Positions 50,246 through 61,553 of a stretch of 64,000 nt of DNA are shown in pieces (positions within the stretch are counted from its first letter, which is position 1; each line of letters opens with the position of its first letter). Origin of the DNA: JARRLC01 sp050290865 (GTDB taxonomy: Bacteria > Pseudomonadota > Alphaproteobacteria > Rhizobiales > Rhodomicrobiaceae). The position numbers and the translations under genes are program-made. The stretch spans positions 39,439 through 103,438 of the forward strand of contig JBNKIW010000011.1 in assembly GCA_050290865.1 (NCBI GenBank), given 5' to 3'. The notes below the pieces were generated by a model. It searched no databases. It saw only the letters and a list, made by a program, of their open reading frames with translations, and was not told where the DNA came from.

Positions 50246-50794
50246 CTACTCGAACGTCCCCTGATCCAGCCCGTCGAGGAGCGCCATGGTCACCTCCCCG
50301 AAGCGCAGACTGCGGCGGCCCTTGTGATCGCCGAGAAACTCCTTCGCCTCCGCGTCGTCCGCGAGCGGCACCAGTTCATGCCCCATCGGTCCGAGCACGT
50401 CCGAGCCGATCACGTAGACCGCCTCCTTCGCGTTGATGCGCCGCGTGTCGTAATAGCCGGTAACGCCCATCACGGCAATCTGTTCGCGCGTGCGGCCGCG
50501 CGCATATTTCTTCATGTCCAGCAGGTACTTGAAGAAATCCTTGGCGCCGTCGAAATGGTCGGCATGGCCGTCCTCGAACAGGACGGTAGCGATCCAATAG
50601 GGGTACTTGGCCACGAACATGCCGCAGACCGGGCAGGTGTCCTCCGGTTTCGGCGCCGGGACCTTGACGGTGGCCGCGCCAGCGTGGGCGAGACGCGGCA
50701 ACATGCCCGAGGCCGCCAGGGCGGCAGGCAATGCACAGAGGATGACATTGCGGCGTGTGAGGCCGCGCCGCTGTGGATGGCAGCTATTGCACAT
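50246..50794 (-). CDS. NosL-like copper-binding protein, Tat-targeted
   Basis: The core CPVCGMFVAKYPYWIATVLF and the following FDGAKDFFKYLL, YYDTRRINAKEAVYVIGSD and GHELVPLADDAEA are typical of NosL, the copper-chaperone lipoprotein of nitrous oxide reductase operons. Here the N-terminus is MCNSCHPQRR and then a twin-arginine signal (LTRRNVILCAL), so it may be exported folded; a CxxCH motif precedes the signal. No nosZ or other denitrification gene is present. It follows ccmG in the same run, which suggests a link to cytochrome or copper-centre maturation. Confidence 0.85.
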   Translation of the reverse strand: MCNSCHPQRRGLTRRNVILCALPAALAASGMLPRLAHAGAATVKVPAPKPEDTCPVCGMFVAKYPYWIATVLFEDGHADHFDGAKDFFKYLLDMKKYARGRTREQIAVMGVTGYYDTRRINAKEAVYVIGSDVLGPMGHELVPLADDAEAKEFLGDHKGRRSLRFGEVTMALLDGLDQGTFE

Positions 50795-50823
50795 ATGAGC
50801 CTCCCATGGATGAAAGTGCGCGG

Positions 50824-51411
50824 TCAGCCGGAAGTCTTGGCCTTGGCTATGGCCGGCAGAAGCTCGGTCTTGAGAACGGTATCGGTCAGCGGCCCGACAT
50901 GTTTGTAGGTGATCTGCCCGCGTCCATCGACGACGTAGGATTCCGGCGCGCCGTACACCCCCCAGTCGATGGCCACGCGCCCGCTGCGGTCGGCGCCGAT
51001 GGCGTCGAACGGATTGCCCAGCTTGGTCAGGAAACCCTGGGCGGCTTCCGGCTTGTCCTTATAGTTCAGGCCGAAGAGGCGCACCTTGTGCTGCGCTTTG
51101 AAAGCCACCAGCGTCGGCTGTTCCTGCACGCAAGGGGGGCACCACGACGCCCAGACGACGACCACCGTCGGCTCGCCGGTGGCCAGATCGGCGCTGCTGA
51201 AGCCGGGCACCGCCTTGCCGTCACGCGCCACCCCCTCGACCGGAGGCAGTTGGAACTGCGGCACCGGCTTGCCGATCAGTGCCGAAGGCAGGCGCGACGG
51301 ATCGCCGGAATAAAGCGCGATGAGGAAGAAGACGGCGAGCACGCCGAATATGCCCAGCGGCAGCAGGTAGCTGAGGCTGGACCCGCCTTCTTTCGGGCTT
51401 GTCTCGCTCAT
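50824..51411 (-). CDS. ccmG: CcmG/DsbE thiol-disulfide oxidoreductase
   Basis: The protein has an N-terminal membrane anchor (LLPLGIFGVLAVFFLIALY) and a thioredoxin fold with WASWCPPCVQE at the active site. GVYGAPESYVVDGRGQITYKHVG is the conserved C-terminal part. It keeps apocytochrome CxxCH cysteines reduced for haem attachment in the periplasm. The start overlaps the ccmD stop by four bases. The length (195 residues) is normal. Confidence 0.95.
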   Translation of the reverse strand: MSETSPKEGGSSLSYLLPLGIFGVLAVFFLIALYSGDPSRLPSALIGKPVPQFQLPPVEGVARDGKAVPGFSSADLATGEPTVVVVWASWCPPCVQEQPTLVAFKAQHKVRLFGLNYKDKPEAAQGFLTKLGNPFDAIGADRSGRVAIDWGVYGAPESYVVDGRGQITYKHVGPLTDTVLKTELLPAIAKAKTSG

Positions 51412-51593
51412 TGGCCGTCCGCAGGACTCGCCGCGGCGTCCGAACGCCGCCGAATCCCTTGGGCTTCAAGCGCCGCCAAGGCCCGCTGCTGGCGCTGCTC
51501 GGCGGCGATGGCATGAGCGATGAGCGCACTGATCGCGACGAAGGTCACGATATACGCCATCCAGATGAACGTTGCATAGGGTCCGAAATCCAT
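51408..51593 (-). CDS. ccmD: Haem exporter subunit CcmD
   Basis: This 61-residue protein has a single membrane helix with the family start MDFGPYATFIWMAYIVT and a charged cytoplasmic tail (AEQRQQRALAALEAQGIRRR). CcmD holds CcmC and the haem chaperone CcmE together so that haem-loaded CcmE is released. It sits between ccmC and ccmG, the usual order, and overlaps ccmG by four bases. Confidence 0.92.
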   Translation of the reverse strand: MDFGPYATFIWMAYIVTFVAISALIAHAIAAEQRQQRALAALEAQGIRRRSDAAASPADGQ

Positions 51594-51614
51594 AACGCTC
51601 CTGCTTTTACTCCG

Positions 51615-52364
51615 CTACTCCGCGGCCTTGAACTCGGCCGCGCGGCTCACACGGGTTATCATCATCGTTTCCACGCGGCGTCGAAGGATCTCCGCGCGCA
51701 TTCCCTTCATGTGCAGCCAGAGCATCAGAACCGTAAACGCGGCGGCCATGATCAGAAGCGGCACCAGATAGACGTTGGGCAGCGCCGGCCCGCTCATTTT
51801 GAGCACGCTCGACGGCTGGTGCAATGTGTTCCACCAATCTACCGAGAACTTGATAATCGGAATGTTAACGCTGCCGACGATAGCCAGAATGGCCGCGGCA
51901 CGCCCCGCGCGCCCTGGCTCCTCGATGGAATGCCACATCGCCAGAAGGCCGAGATAGAGAAAGAAAAGGATCAGCATCGAGGTCAGACGCGCGTCCCACG
52001 CCCAATAGGTGCCCCACATCGGCTTGCCCCACAGGGCGCCCGTGACGAGGGCCACAAAGGTAAACGCGGCGCCGATGGGTACGGCCGCCCGAGCCGAGAC
52101 GTCGGCCAGCGGATGCCGCCAGACCAGCGAGCCGATCGAGGAGACGGTGATCATCATGTAGCAGGCCATCGCCAACCACGCCGCTGGCACGTGCACGAAC
52201 ATGATGCGCACGGTCTCGCTCTGCTGGTAGTCGCCCGGAACGGTGAGGCTCAGATACGACCCGACGGCGAACAGCACGGCGGCCACGCCCGCGAGCCACG
52301 GCAGAATCCGCCCGCTCAGGGTCATGAAGAAGGATGGGTTGGCAAGCTTCGCGATGTTAATCAT
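51615..52364 (-). CDS. ccmC: Haem transporter CcmC
   Basis: The protein has six membrane helices with the tryptophan-rich WGKPMWGTYWAWDARLTS motif that binds haem on the periplasmic side, and FVHVPAAWLAM and HPSSVL-type (LHQPSSVLK) segments carrying the axial His residues. It loads haem onto CcmE. I chose the start at 52364 (MINIAKLANPSFF), which matches relatives; the frame is open further upstream. ccmA and ccmB do not lie upstream, where a divergent gene is found instead. Confidence 0.94.
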   Translation of the reverse strand: MINIAKLANPSFFMTLSGRILPWLAGVAAVLFAVGSYLSLTVPGDYQQSETVRIMFVHVPAAWLAMACYMMITVSSIGSLVWRHPLADVSARAAVPIGAAFTFVALVTGALWGKPMWGTYWAWDARLTSMLILFFLYLGLLAMWHSIEEPGRAGRAAAILAIVGSVNIPIIKFSVDWWNTLHQPSSVLKMSGPALPNVYLVPLLIMAAAFTVLMLWLHMKGMRAEILRRRVETMMITRVSRAAEFKAAE

Positions 52365-52464
52365 GTCTACGATTATTTGCACTCCAGGCGCCATTTTGGC
52401 AAGGCGAGATCGTTGTTTTGCTTTCCAAGCGTCCCGAAACGAGGCATCTTGTCGCCTACGGCAC

Positions 52465-52518
52465 AACGGGCGGTGAGCCCGTTTATTCCTTAACGGGGGC
52501 GTGTTTGGGGAAACACGC
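52465..52518. promoter_or_regulatory. Two hairpins in the divergent region between ccmC and the unknown membrane protein
   Basis: AACGGGC/GCCCGTT (52465-52483, 5-base loop) and GCGTGTTT/AAACACGC around GGGG (52499-52518, perfect 8-base stem) lie close together between divergent genes. They could be regulator sites or leader structures for the plus-strand gene at 52603; the sequence does not decide. Confidence 0.5.
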
Positions 52519-52602
52519 TGAGATGCGGAAGTAGCTTGGGGTGCGCGCTTTGAGGCGAGCGCGTGCCGAGGTCCATGTTCAACAACTTTCGCGTCGCTGC
52601 CA

Positions 52603-53547
52603 ATGGGAACCTATGTCCTTTATCTGAAGCTTGTCGGCAAGGCTGTCCTGCTCGCGGCCGGCTTCCTGTTCTTCGTCATGTTCTGGCGCAATCTCGGGAT
52701 CGACATGCTCGACCCGGACAATCCGGTGACGTCCCTGCTGTTCAACCCGTGGCTGAGCGTGCCGGTGATCCTCATTGCCGCACCGGCTCTGTACTATGTC
52801 CACGCATACAATGACAAAGTCGGCGGCAAAATCGACGCGCTGAAAGGCGCAGCATTCGACCTCGTCCGCATGATGGAAACGACCATCGACGGAAACGATA
52901 AGAAACACGAGAAACTCAACGCCATCGCCGAAAAATTCGCCATCGACGGGGCAACGAAGGTTGCCGAAGCATTCTGCTGCGGCACGAAAACGACGGGAAT
53001 GTCCGCGCAAGGGGCTGCGTCCACTCCGGCGAGTGCGGCGGGGTATTCATCTTCCCATCAGATCACCTTGCCTGACTTCATAAAATTTGCCGACGAGTTG
53101 CGCCAGCATCGCCAGGACGACATGGTTTCGTTCGGCGGCACCAACTCCAATCTGCGCTTAGGACTGCAGGTGTTTCTCATGCTCATGACGCATGACAACA
53201 TTCAGAGCGCCTTCATTCACCTTACCGAGCACATGAAGAAACAAGTCGACACCAAGGGCGCGCCGAATTTTCCTGAATTGAAGACGTTTTTCGGCCTTCC
53301 GGTGACATTGCCGGACGCTGACACGGTCAAAAAACTGCAGAATGACGGACTGAGCTGGTACGAGTGGCAGGCCTGCAGTTCGGCGCTCAAGCGCGGCCGG
53401 AAGGATATCCTGGCCATGCTCGCCTACAATCCACCGACCGATGGCAGACCGGCCATCGTGATCAGGGGCGAAGATGTGCTGAAATCAATGCGCACCTTCC
53501 TTTACAGCGCCGCCGCCGCCACCTACAACCCGTCGCTTGCGAGCTGA
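52603..53547 (+). CDS. Unrecognised membrane protein
   Basis: The 314-residue protein has two hydrophobic helices near the N-terminus (about residues 9-28 and 48-67) and a large soluble C-terminal region. A Cys-Cys pair occurs in AFCCGTKT, followed by a Ser/Ala/Thr-rich spacer, then a mixed helical region with LRLGLQVFLMLMTHDNIQSA and GLSWYEWQACSSALKRGRKD. I do not know the family. ATG 52603 is preceded only by CGCTGCCA, a weak site. It looks less GC-rich than its neighbours and may have been acquired. It converges on the helicase gene. Confidence 0.7.
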   Translation: MGTYVLYLKLVGKAVLLAAGFLFFVMFWRNLGIDMLDPDNPVTSLLFNPWLSVPVILIAAPALYYVHAYNDKVGGKIDALKGAAFDLVRMMETTIDGNDKKHEKLNAIAEKFAIDGATKVAEAFCCGTKTTGMSAQGAASTPASAAGYSSSHQITLPDFIKFADELRQHRQDDMVSFGGTNSNLRLGLQVFLMLMTHDNIQSAFIHLTEHMKKQVDTKGAPNFPELKTFFGLPVTLPDADTVKKLQNDGLSWYEWQACSSALKRGRKDILAMLAYNPPTDGRPAIVIRGEDVLKSMRTFLYSAAAATYNPSLAS

Positions 53548-53559
53548 GCGGGGAGGGCG

Positions 53560-55050
53560 CTATGCCGACGGCTTGCTTCGCCGGATCGGCGTCATCAGAA
53601 AGGCCGGGACGTGGTCGCCGAGACCAATGACCGCCGCCTCTTCCTTGCGGCGCTCGCGGCGCGGGCGGCGTTCGCCGGCAGCCTCCTTCGTCGCGGGGCG
53701 CGTGTCCTCCGCGGGTATGGCCGCCTGCTCCGCCACTTCAGCGGGCGCCGGCTCCTTGGCGCGCCTGCTCCTCGTCCGGGCCGGCTTCTTTTCGGCCTGC
53801 GGTGTTTCCTCGCGGGGAGCCCGGCGGCTCCGTCCACGGGGCGCCTCCTCGCGTGCCGGGCGGCCCTGGGCCCGTCCGCGACGAGCGGACCGCGCTGCCT
53901 TGCGTTCTTCTTCTATGGTCTCCGCCGAAGGCTCGCCATCGAGCCATTCGATCTTCTGCTTGCACAGCTTTTCGATGGCCTTGACCTGGTCCAGATCGGA
54001 GGCCGTCACCAGGGTCGCAGCGTATCCCTCGCGGCCCGCCCGTCCGGTGCGGCCAACGCGATGGACGTAGTCCTCGGGACTGACGGGCACGTCGAAATTG
54101 TAGACGTGGCTCACATCTGGAATGTCCAAGCCGCGCGCCGCGACGTCGCTGGCGGCCAGAAAGGCGATATCCCCGCGCCGGAAGGCATCCAGCGTCGCCA
54201 TGCGCTCGCGCTGCTCCATGTCGCCGTGGAGCCCGCCAGCGTTGAAACCGTGTTTGCGAAGGGATTTCAGGAGAATGCCGACGTCGCGCTTGCGATTGCA
54301 GAAGATGATGGCGTTCTTGACGTCGCCGCCGCGGATGAGATCCCGCAGAACCTCGCGTTTCAGCTTCGCATCGGTGGGAGCGAATTTCAGCTTTTGCGTA
54401 ATGGTGTTGGCGGTCGATGCCTGTGGAGCAACCGCGATCCGCTCGGGATTGGAAAGGAATTTGTCGGCGAGCTTCTGAATTTCGGACGGCATGGTGGCCG
54501 AGAAGAACAGCGTCTGCCGCGACAGGGGCAGCAACTTGCAGATGCGCTCGATATCGGGGATGAAGCCCATGTCGAGCATACGGTCGCCCTCGTCGATGAC
54601 GACGATCTCCACTGCCGACAACAGGAGCTTGCCGCGGCCGAAATGGTCGAGCAGACGCCCCGGCGTGGCGATCAGGACGTCGGCGCCGCGGTCCAGCTTG
54701 CGGTCCTGCTCGTCGAACGACACGCCACCGATCAGCAGCGCCACTGTGAGCTTGTGATTGGCACCGAGTTGCTCGAAGGCCTGCGCCACCTGCGCGGCGA
54801 GTTCGCGCGTCGGCTCCATGATTAGCGACCGCGGCATGCGCGCCCGCGCCCGGCCCTTCTCCAGGCGAGTCAACATCGGCAGGACGAAGCTGGCCGTCTT
54901 GCCTGTGCCCGTCTGTGCGATGCCGACCACGTCGCGGCCTCTGACGACCGCCGGTATGGCCTGTGACTGGATTGGCGTTGGCTGCTGGAAGCCAGCAGCT
55001 GTTATGGCGTCGAGAGCTTTTGCGCTGAGACCGAGATTGCTGAAGGTCAT
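53560..55050 (-). CDS. DEAD-box RNA helicase (RhlE-like)
   Basis: The helicase core is complete: Q motif (FQQPTPIQSQAIP), AQTGTGKTASFVLP, PTRELAAQV, TPGRLLDHF, VIDEGDRMLDMGF, SAT, and the second domain with FCNRKRDV and HRVGRTGRAG. Motif II reads DEGD where DEAD is standard. A basic, Arg/Lys/Glu-rich tail of about 120 residues should bind RNA. It likely remodels structured RNA in ribosome assembly or decay. The start is ATG 55048-55050 (MTFSNLGLS). Confidence 0.93.
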   Translation of the reverse strand: MTFSNLGLSAKALDAITAAGFQQPTPIQSQAIPAVVRGRDVVGIAQTGTGKTASFVLPMLTRLEKGRARARMPRSLIMEPTRELAAQVAQAFEQLGANHKLTVALLIGGVSFDEQDRKLDRGADVLIATPGRLLDHFGRGKLLLSAVEIVVIDEGDRMLDMGFIPDIERICKLLPLSRQTLFFSATMPSEIQKLADKFLSNPERIAVAPQASTANTITQKLKFAPTDAKLKREVLRDLIRGGDVKNAIIFCNRKRDVGILLKSLRKHGFNAGGLHGDMEQRERMATLDAFRRGDIAFLAASDVAARGLDIPDVSHVYNFDVPVSPEDYVHRVGRTGRAGREGYAATLVTASDLDQVKAIEKLCKQKIEWLDGEPSAETIEEERKAARSARRGRAQGRPAREEAPRGRSRRAPREETPQAEKKPARTRSRRAKEPAPAEVAEQAAIPAEDTRPATKEAAGERRPRRERRKEEAAVIGLGDHVPAFLMTPIRRSKPSA

Positions 55051-55335
55051 TTTTGCCCGTTCGCGGCCTTTGTGCCGCCGAACATTCATCGTTGATTAAG
55101 ACATCATGCTGCTTAATGCATGGCCGCGATCTGCTGCGGGGACAATAAAGCGCATCACTCCGGTGTCAAACCCTGACGCGGCCATGAGGTGAATTTGGCG
55201 GCGCCATGAGGATTTTCGACAACGGGGCCGCGCGTGAGCAACATATATGACGTAAGAGAAGGCTTGCAAGCATTTATTGGCGCCCCGCGCCACTCACGTG
55301 GCGTTTATGACCGCGGAATCGCGTGCGCGAACGCC

Positions 55336-55833
55336 TCACTTCTCTTCAGCAGCGCCGCCATCCGTCAGAGCGGGTTCTTCCGTGGCCGACGTTATAATTT
55401 CATATTTGCCGCTGCTGTCGAGGTTCAACTGCAGTGCCGTCTCATGATCCTTCTCCTGGTCATAGGAGGTGATGATCAGCGTCAACTCGTTGTCAGTCTC
55501 GGCATTCATGGCCAGGAAAGCGCTGGAGAGCTTCTTCTCGGCGACCTCCTTGATAAGAACCGTCTTCGTCACCTTCGGCGCGGCGCCGGATTTGTCGACA
55601 GCCAGCAGTTGAACGACGACGGCGGCCTGCGTGGTGTCGCCAGTCTGCTTCGTTATCGCGACGGCGCGGAAGAAGCCGCTTGCATCACCCCGCGACCAGT
55701 TGCCGCCGCTGACGACCTCCGACACCTCCGTCGGGACATTGCCGGCGATGCCGAGCGCATCCTGTGCCTGGGCAGCTGGTACGCCCCCGATGAGGAACGC
55801 CATGAGCAGCGCGGTGCGAAGTTGTGATTTCAT
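55336..55833 (-). CDS. Secreted protein of unknown function
   Basis: The 165-residue protein has a clear signal peptide (MKSQLRTALLMAFLIGGVPA, cleavage after AQA). The mature part is about 142 residues and ends in an acidic tail (DGGAAEEK). GNWSRGDASGFFRAVAI and DQEKDHETALQLNLDSSGKY suggest a small beta-rich periplasmic domain, reminiscent of invasion-associated locus B-type proteins, but I cannot confirm this. A start at 55866 is open but would bury the signal peptide. Confidence 0.7.
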   Translation of the reverse strand: MKSQLRTALLMAFLIGGVPAAQAQDALGIAGNVPTEVSEVVSGGNWSRGDASGFFRAVAITKQTGDTTQAAVVVQLLAVDKSGAAPKVTKTVLIKEVAEKKLSSAFLAMNAETDNELTLIITSYDQEKDHETALQLNLDSSGKYEIITSATEEPALTDGGAAEEK

Positions 55834-55920
55834 GCCGGTTCCCCCGAGAGAATAGTCCGTGGTCACAGGGCAGGGACCTGCCCGATCTGTACGATCGCTG
55901 TTCCGCCAGTCAACGTCGTC

Positions 55921-56205
55921 TCAAAAGGCCGATGGGCTGGTGGATTCGCTGAAAGGCCCGCTCTGAACACGCTCCCAGAAATTGCGCGTATCGAGGAAAG
56001 GGTAATTGCCATAGGGGCCGTTCCAATGCAGAAACGGTTCCGCTTCATACCCCATCTGATGGCCGCCCACCCGGTAAGCCGGAGCACGCATCCGCTTTGC
56101 CGCGTGGTGTTTGTAGCGCTTGTGATGCTTGCGGGCTTTCGCTTCGGCATGTGTGAAACCGACGGCCAATGCCAGGGCCATGATCGTTACGGTGAGTGCT
56201 TTCAT
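55921..56205 (-). CDS. Small secreted basic protein of unknown function
   Basis: The 94-residue protein has a signal peptide (MKALTVTIMALALAVGFTHA) followed by a His/Lys/Arg-rich segment (AKARKHHKRYKHHAAKR) and a Tyr/Trp/Gly-containing C-terminal half. The His-rich stretch could bind metal or acidic polymers. I do not recognise a family. It has the same orientation as the previous secreted protein gene, 87 bases upstream of it. Confidence 0.65.
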   Translation of the reverse strand: MKALTVTIMALALAVGFTHAEAKARKHHKRYKHHAAKRMRAPAYRVGGHQMGYEAEPFLHWNGPYGNYPFLDTRNFWERVQSGPFSESTSPSAF

Positions 56206-56598
56206 AGCGTTTCCTCAGGGGACGTTCGTTGGTGACGTCACCAAATGCTTCCAGACTTTAGCACCTGAATCCACGCCCGCGTAGTGATAAGGACGACACA
56301 TGAACACGTTTTCCGCTCGTCGTTCCGCCCACGGACGCCGCTGAAACCAGTTTTGCTCCGCCGTCTCCGCTCTCGCGATATTCACAACGGGACTTGCCAG
56401 CAGATGAACGGGCCGCTTGACACGGGCGTCTGCCATATCTAGAACATTAAAGGAACATCTGCGAAGACGCAGCCTCCTGTCAAGCCGCATACGCGGAGAT
56501 ACGCGGCGCAGATGTGGAAAAGCGCAGCGGCGGCGCACAGATATGTGCGGCACGCGTTAGAATGGCGCCGAATCGTTAGGCACGAGGAGAGGCATGTC
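56206..56598. promoter_or_regulatory. Intergenic region upstream of ssb
   Basis: This 393-base region lies between the small secreted protein gene (minus) and ssb (plus). It contains the LexA box and candidate promoter listed separately at 56417-56456. The rest shows no gene. In many relatives uvrA is divergent from ssb at this place; it is not here. Confidence 0.55.
56417..56456 (+). promoter_or_regulatory. ssb promoter with overlapping LexA (SOS) box
   Basis: TTGACA at 56417-56422 is a consensus -35; 17 bases later TAGAAC (56440-56445) is a plausible -10. GAAC at 56442-56445 and GAAC at 56453-56456 are exactly seven bases apart, the alphaproteobacterial LexA direct repeat GAAC-N7-GAAC. The box overlaps the -10, so bound LexA would block initiation and DNA damage would raise ssb expression. 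Confidence 0.8.
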
Positions 56599-57090
56599 AT
56601 GGCCGGTTCTGTGAACAAGGTTATTCTGGTGGGCAATCTGGGCCGGGATCCGGAGATCCGCCGCACGCAGGACGGGCGTCCGATCTGCAATTTCAGCGTC
56701 GCCACGTCCGACAGCTGGCGCGACAAAGCCACCGGCGAGCGCCGCGAGAAGACCGAATGGCACAATGTCGTGATCTTCAATGAAGGATTGTGCAGGATCG
56801 CGGAGCAATACTTGCGCAAGGGCTCCAAGGTCTATCTCGAAGGCGGGCTGCAGACGCGCAAATGGGAGGATAAGGAAGGCCAGACGCGGTATACCACCGA
56901 GGTCGTGCTCCAGGGCTTCAATGCCGTGATGACTCTGCTCGACAGCCGCGCAGGCAGTGGCGCCCCCGCTTTCCAGGAAGACAGCGCGCCGTCTTACGAT
57001 CGGGGACCGTCACGCTCATCCGCCCCCTCCGGCGGCGACAAGAGCGGCGGCAGTTTCGACCGTGGGCTGGACGACGAGATCCCGTTCTGA
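56599..57090 (+). CDS. ssb: Single-stranded DNA-binding protein
   Basis: The N-terminal OB fold (SVNKVILVGNLGRDPEIRRT, FSVATSDSWRDK, EWHNVVIFNE, GSKVYLEGGLQTRKW) is followed by a Gly/Ser/Pro-rich linker and the acidic tip DDEIPF that docks replication and repair proteins. The protein is 163 residues and full length. ATG 56599 follows GAGGAGAGGCATGTC. It binds ssDNA as a tetramer during replication, recombination and repair; the LexA box upstream puts it in the SOS regulon. gyrA follows 200 bases later. Confidence 0.97.
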   Translation: MAGSVNKVILVGNLGRDPEIRRTQDGRPICNFSVATSDSWRDKATGERREKTEWHNVVIFNEGLCRIAEQYLRKGSKVYLEGGLQTRKWEDKEGQTRYTTEVVLQGFNAVMTLLDSRAGSGAPAFQEDSAPSYDRGPSRSSAPSGGDKSGGSFDRGLDDEIPF

Positions 57091-57289
57091 GGCAGGAATT
57101 GCGGCGAGTGCTCCGGCGGCGCCCTTCCTGGCCGAAACAGTTGTTTGTATAACGGCGCCGCCACCATCCTGCAGTTGCCGTGGCAGGGCTTTCCCGGCTA
57201 TGGTCCTGGCGGGCATCAAGTCCCTAATTCCTGAATGATCGCATGGCAGGTCCGGTTCGCCTGCCCGCGTCGATTTAGCGGCACCTAGA

Positions 57290-60064
<2,775 letters not shown>

Positions 60065-60286
60065 GGGCTGCTCTTGAATTTCGGGCGGGTAGCCGCATGG
60101 CCGCGCCGCCCTGCTACGTCGAAGTCTGCTGTCGGCCGAACAATGGAATGTCACTTTGTCTGCGGGCAGGAGACGCAGGCAGTATACCCACTCGAAATAA
60201 AAGAGGCAGAACAGGTTCGGCGCGCAGCGTCAGCCTCGATGTGCGCCACGCAATCGTGGTCACAAGCGCGACGACGCGGATAAAGT

Positions 60287-61450
60287 CTATGCGGGCAGCG
60301 CCTCGCCGCTGCCATTGGCGATCACCGCGTCCTCCGGCTGTCCACCGTCGAATTCCAGGTTCTCGATCTTGCGGCCGCGGCTCGCGATCTTGTCCATGGA
60401 AGTGATGATCTTCTCGACGTCGCCGCCCAACAGCCCGAAATGGCGCTGAAAATCGAGCACGCGCTCCTTCAGCCGGTTCACGTCCACCATGAGGACGCCG
60501 ACCTCCCGCTGAATGATCCCCGCCTGTTCGCGCATCCGCACGTCCTTCATGATCGCCTGCATGGTCTGCACCGCCAGCATCAGCATGTTGGGCGAAACGA
60601 TCACCACACGAGCGCGATGCGCCTTCTGCAGGATGTCGGGAAAGGTCTCGTGCAGTTCGGCATAGATCGACTCCGACGGCACGAACATCAGCATCGTATC
60701 CTGCGTCTCGCCGGGGATCGAATATTTCGTAGCGATGTCGTCGATATGCTTGCCCACATGGGTCTGGATGAGCTTCCTCGCCTCCTTGCGCGCGCCGTCC
60801 TCATGCGCGGTTCGCAAAGCCTCGAAGCCTTCCAGCGGGAATTTCGCATCGACCACAACGCCCCCCTGTGCACCCGGCATGCGGATGATGCAGTCCGGCC
60901 GTTTGCCATTCGAGAGCGTGGCCTGGAAGTCGTAGGCGTCTCGCGGCAGGCCGTCCTGGATGATGGCTTCCATGCGCAATTGCCCGAAGGCGCCGCGCTG
61001 CTGCTTGTTGGCGAGAACGTCCTGCAGGGAAACGACGCGCGAGGACAGCTCGGTGATGTTGCGCTGCGCGGTGTCGATGACCGACAGCCGTTCGTTGAGC
61101 CGGGCGAGATTTTCCGAGGTGCGCCGCGCGGTTTCCTCCATGTTGGTCCCGAGATTGTGACTGACGCGATCCAGGCGCTCGTGAATGGCGCTCGTAAGTT
61201 CTGCCTGCCGCGTGGATGATGTTTCGGCCATCGCCAGGAGCCGGCCCTTGAGTTCGGCGATCTCGGTTTCGAAGGCGCGGGTGTGGGTCTGGCGCTCGGC
61301 GGCCTCCCGCAGGCGATCCTGACCGTTGCGCCAGATCAGGACGATGAGCACGCCAAGACACACCAGAATGAGCAAGCCGGTTGCCCCCACGACCATCATG
61401 AGCGGATCGAGCGCGGCAAGCGCCGCATGCATCGCCGAAACGTTTTCCAT
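60287..61450 (-). CDS. rmuC: DNA recombination protein RmuC
   Basis: One N-terminal membrane helix (ATGLLILVCLGVLIVLIW) is followed by a long coiled coil and then the RmuC nuclease-like domain with RGAFGQLRMEAIIQD, NGKRPDCIIRMPG, VVVDAKFPLEGFEA and MLMFVPSESIYAEL. RmuC limits inversion of short repeats and is LexA-regulated in many alphaproteobacteria; a GAAC-N7-GAAC box lies upstream (61554-61568). The gene diverges from def. An internal ATG six codons downstream is an alternative start. Confidence 0.95.
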   Translation of the reverse strand: MENVSAMHAALAALDPLMMVVGATGLLILVCLGVLIVLIWRNGQDRLREAAERQTHTRAFETEIAELKGRLLAMAETSSTRQAELTSAIHERLDRVSHNLGTNMEETARRTSENLARLNERLSVIDTAQRNITELSSRVVSLQDVLANKQQRGAFGQLRMEAIIQDGLPRDAYDFQATLSNGKRPDCIIRMPGAQGGVVVDAKFPLEGFEALRTAHEDGARKEARKLIQTHVGKHIDDIATKYSIPGETQDTMLMFVPSESIYAELHETFPDILQKAHRARVVIVSPNMLMLAVQTMQAIMKDVRMREQAGIIQREVGVLMVDVNRLKERVLDFQRHFGLLGGDVEKIITSMDKIASRGRKIENLEFDGGQPEDAVIANGSGEALPA

Positions 61451-61553
61451 ACCAAACTCCCCCGTTCACGAGCAGGGCGGTTGCGCCACCGCGGTCAGTG
61501 CCCCCATATTCTGCCTGGAGGCGCTCCGCTGGACAGTAACGCGATTCTCTCAT

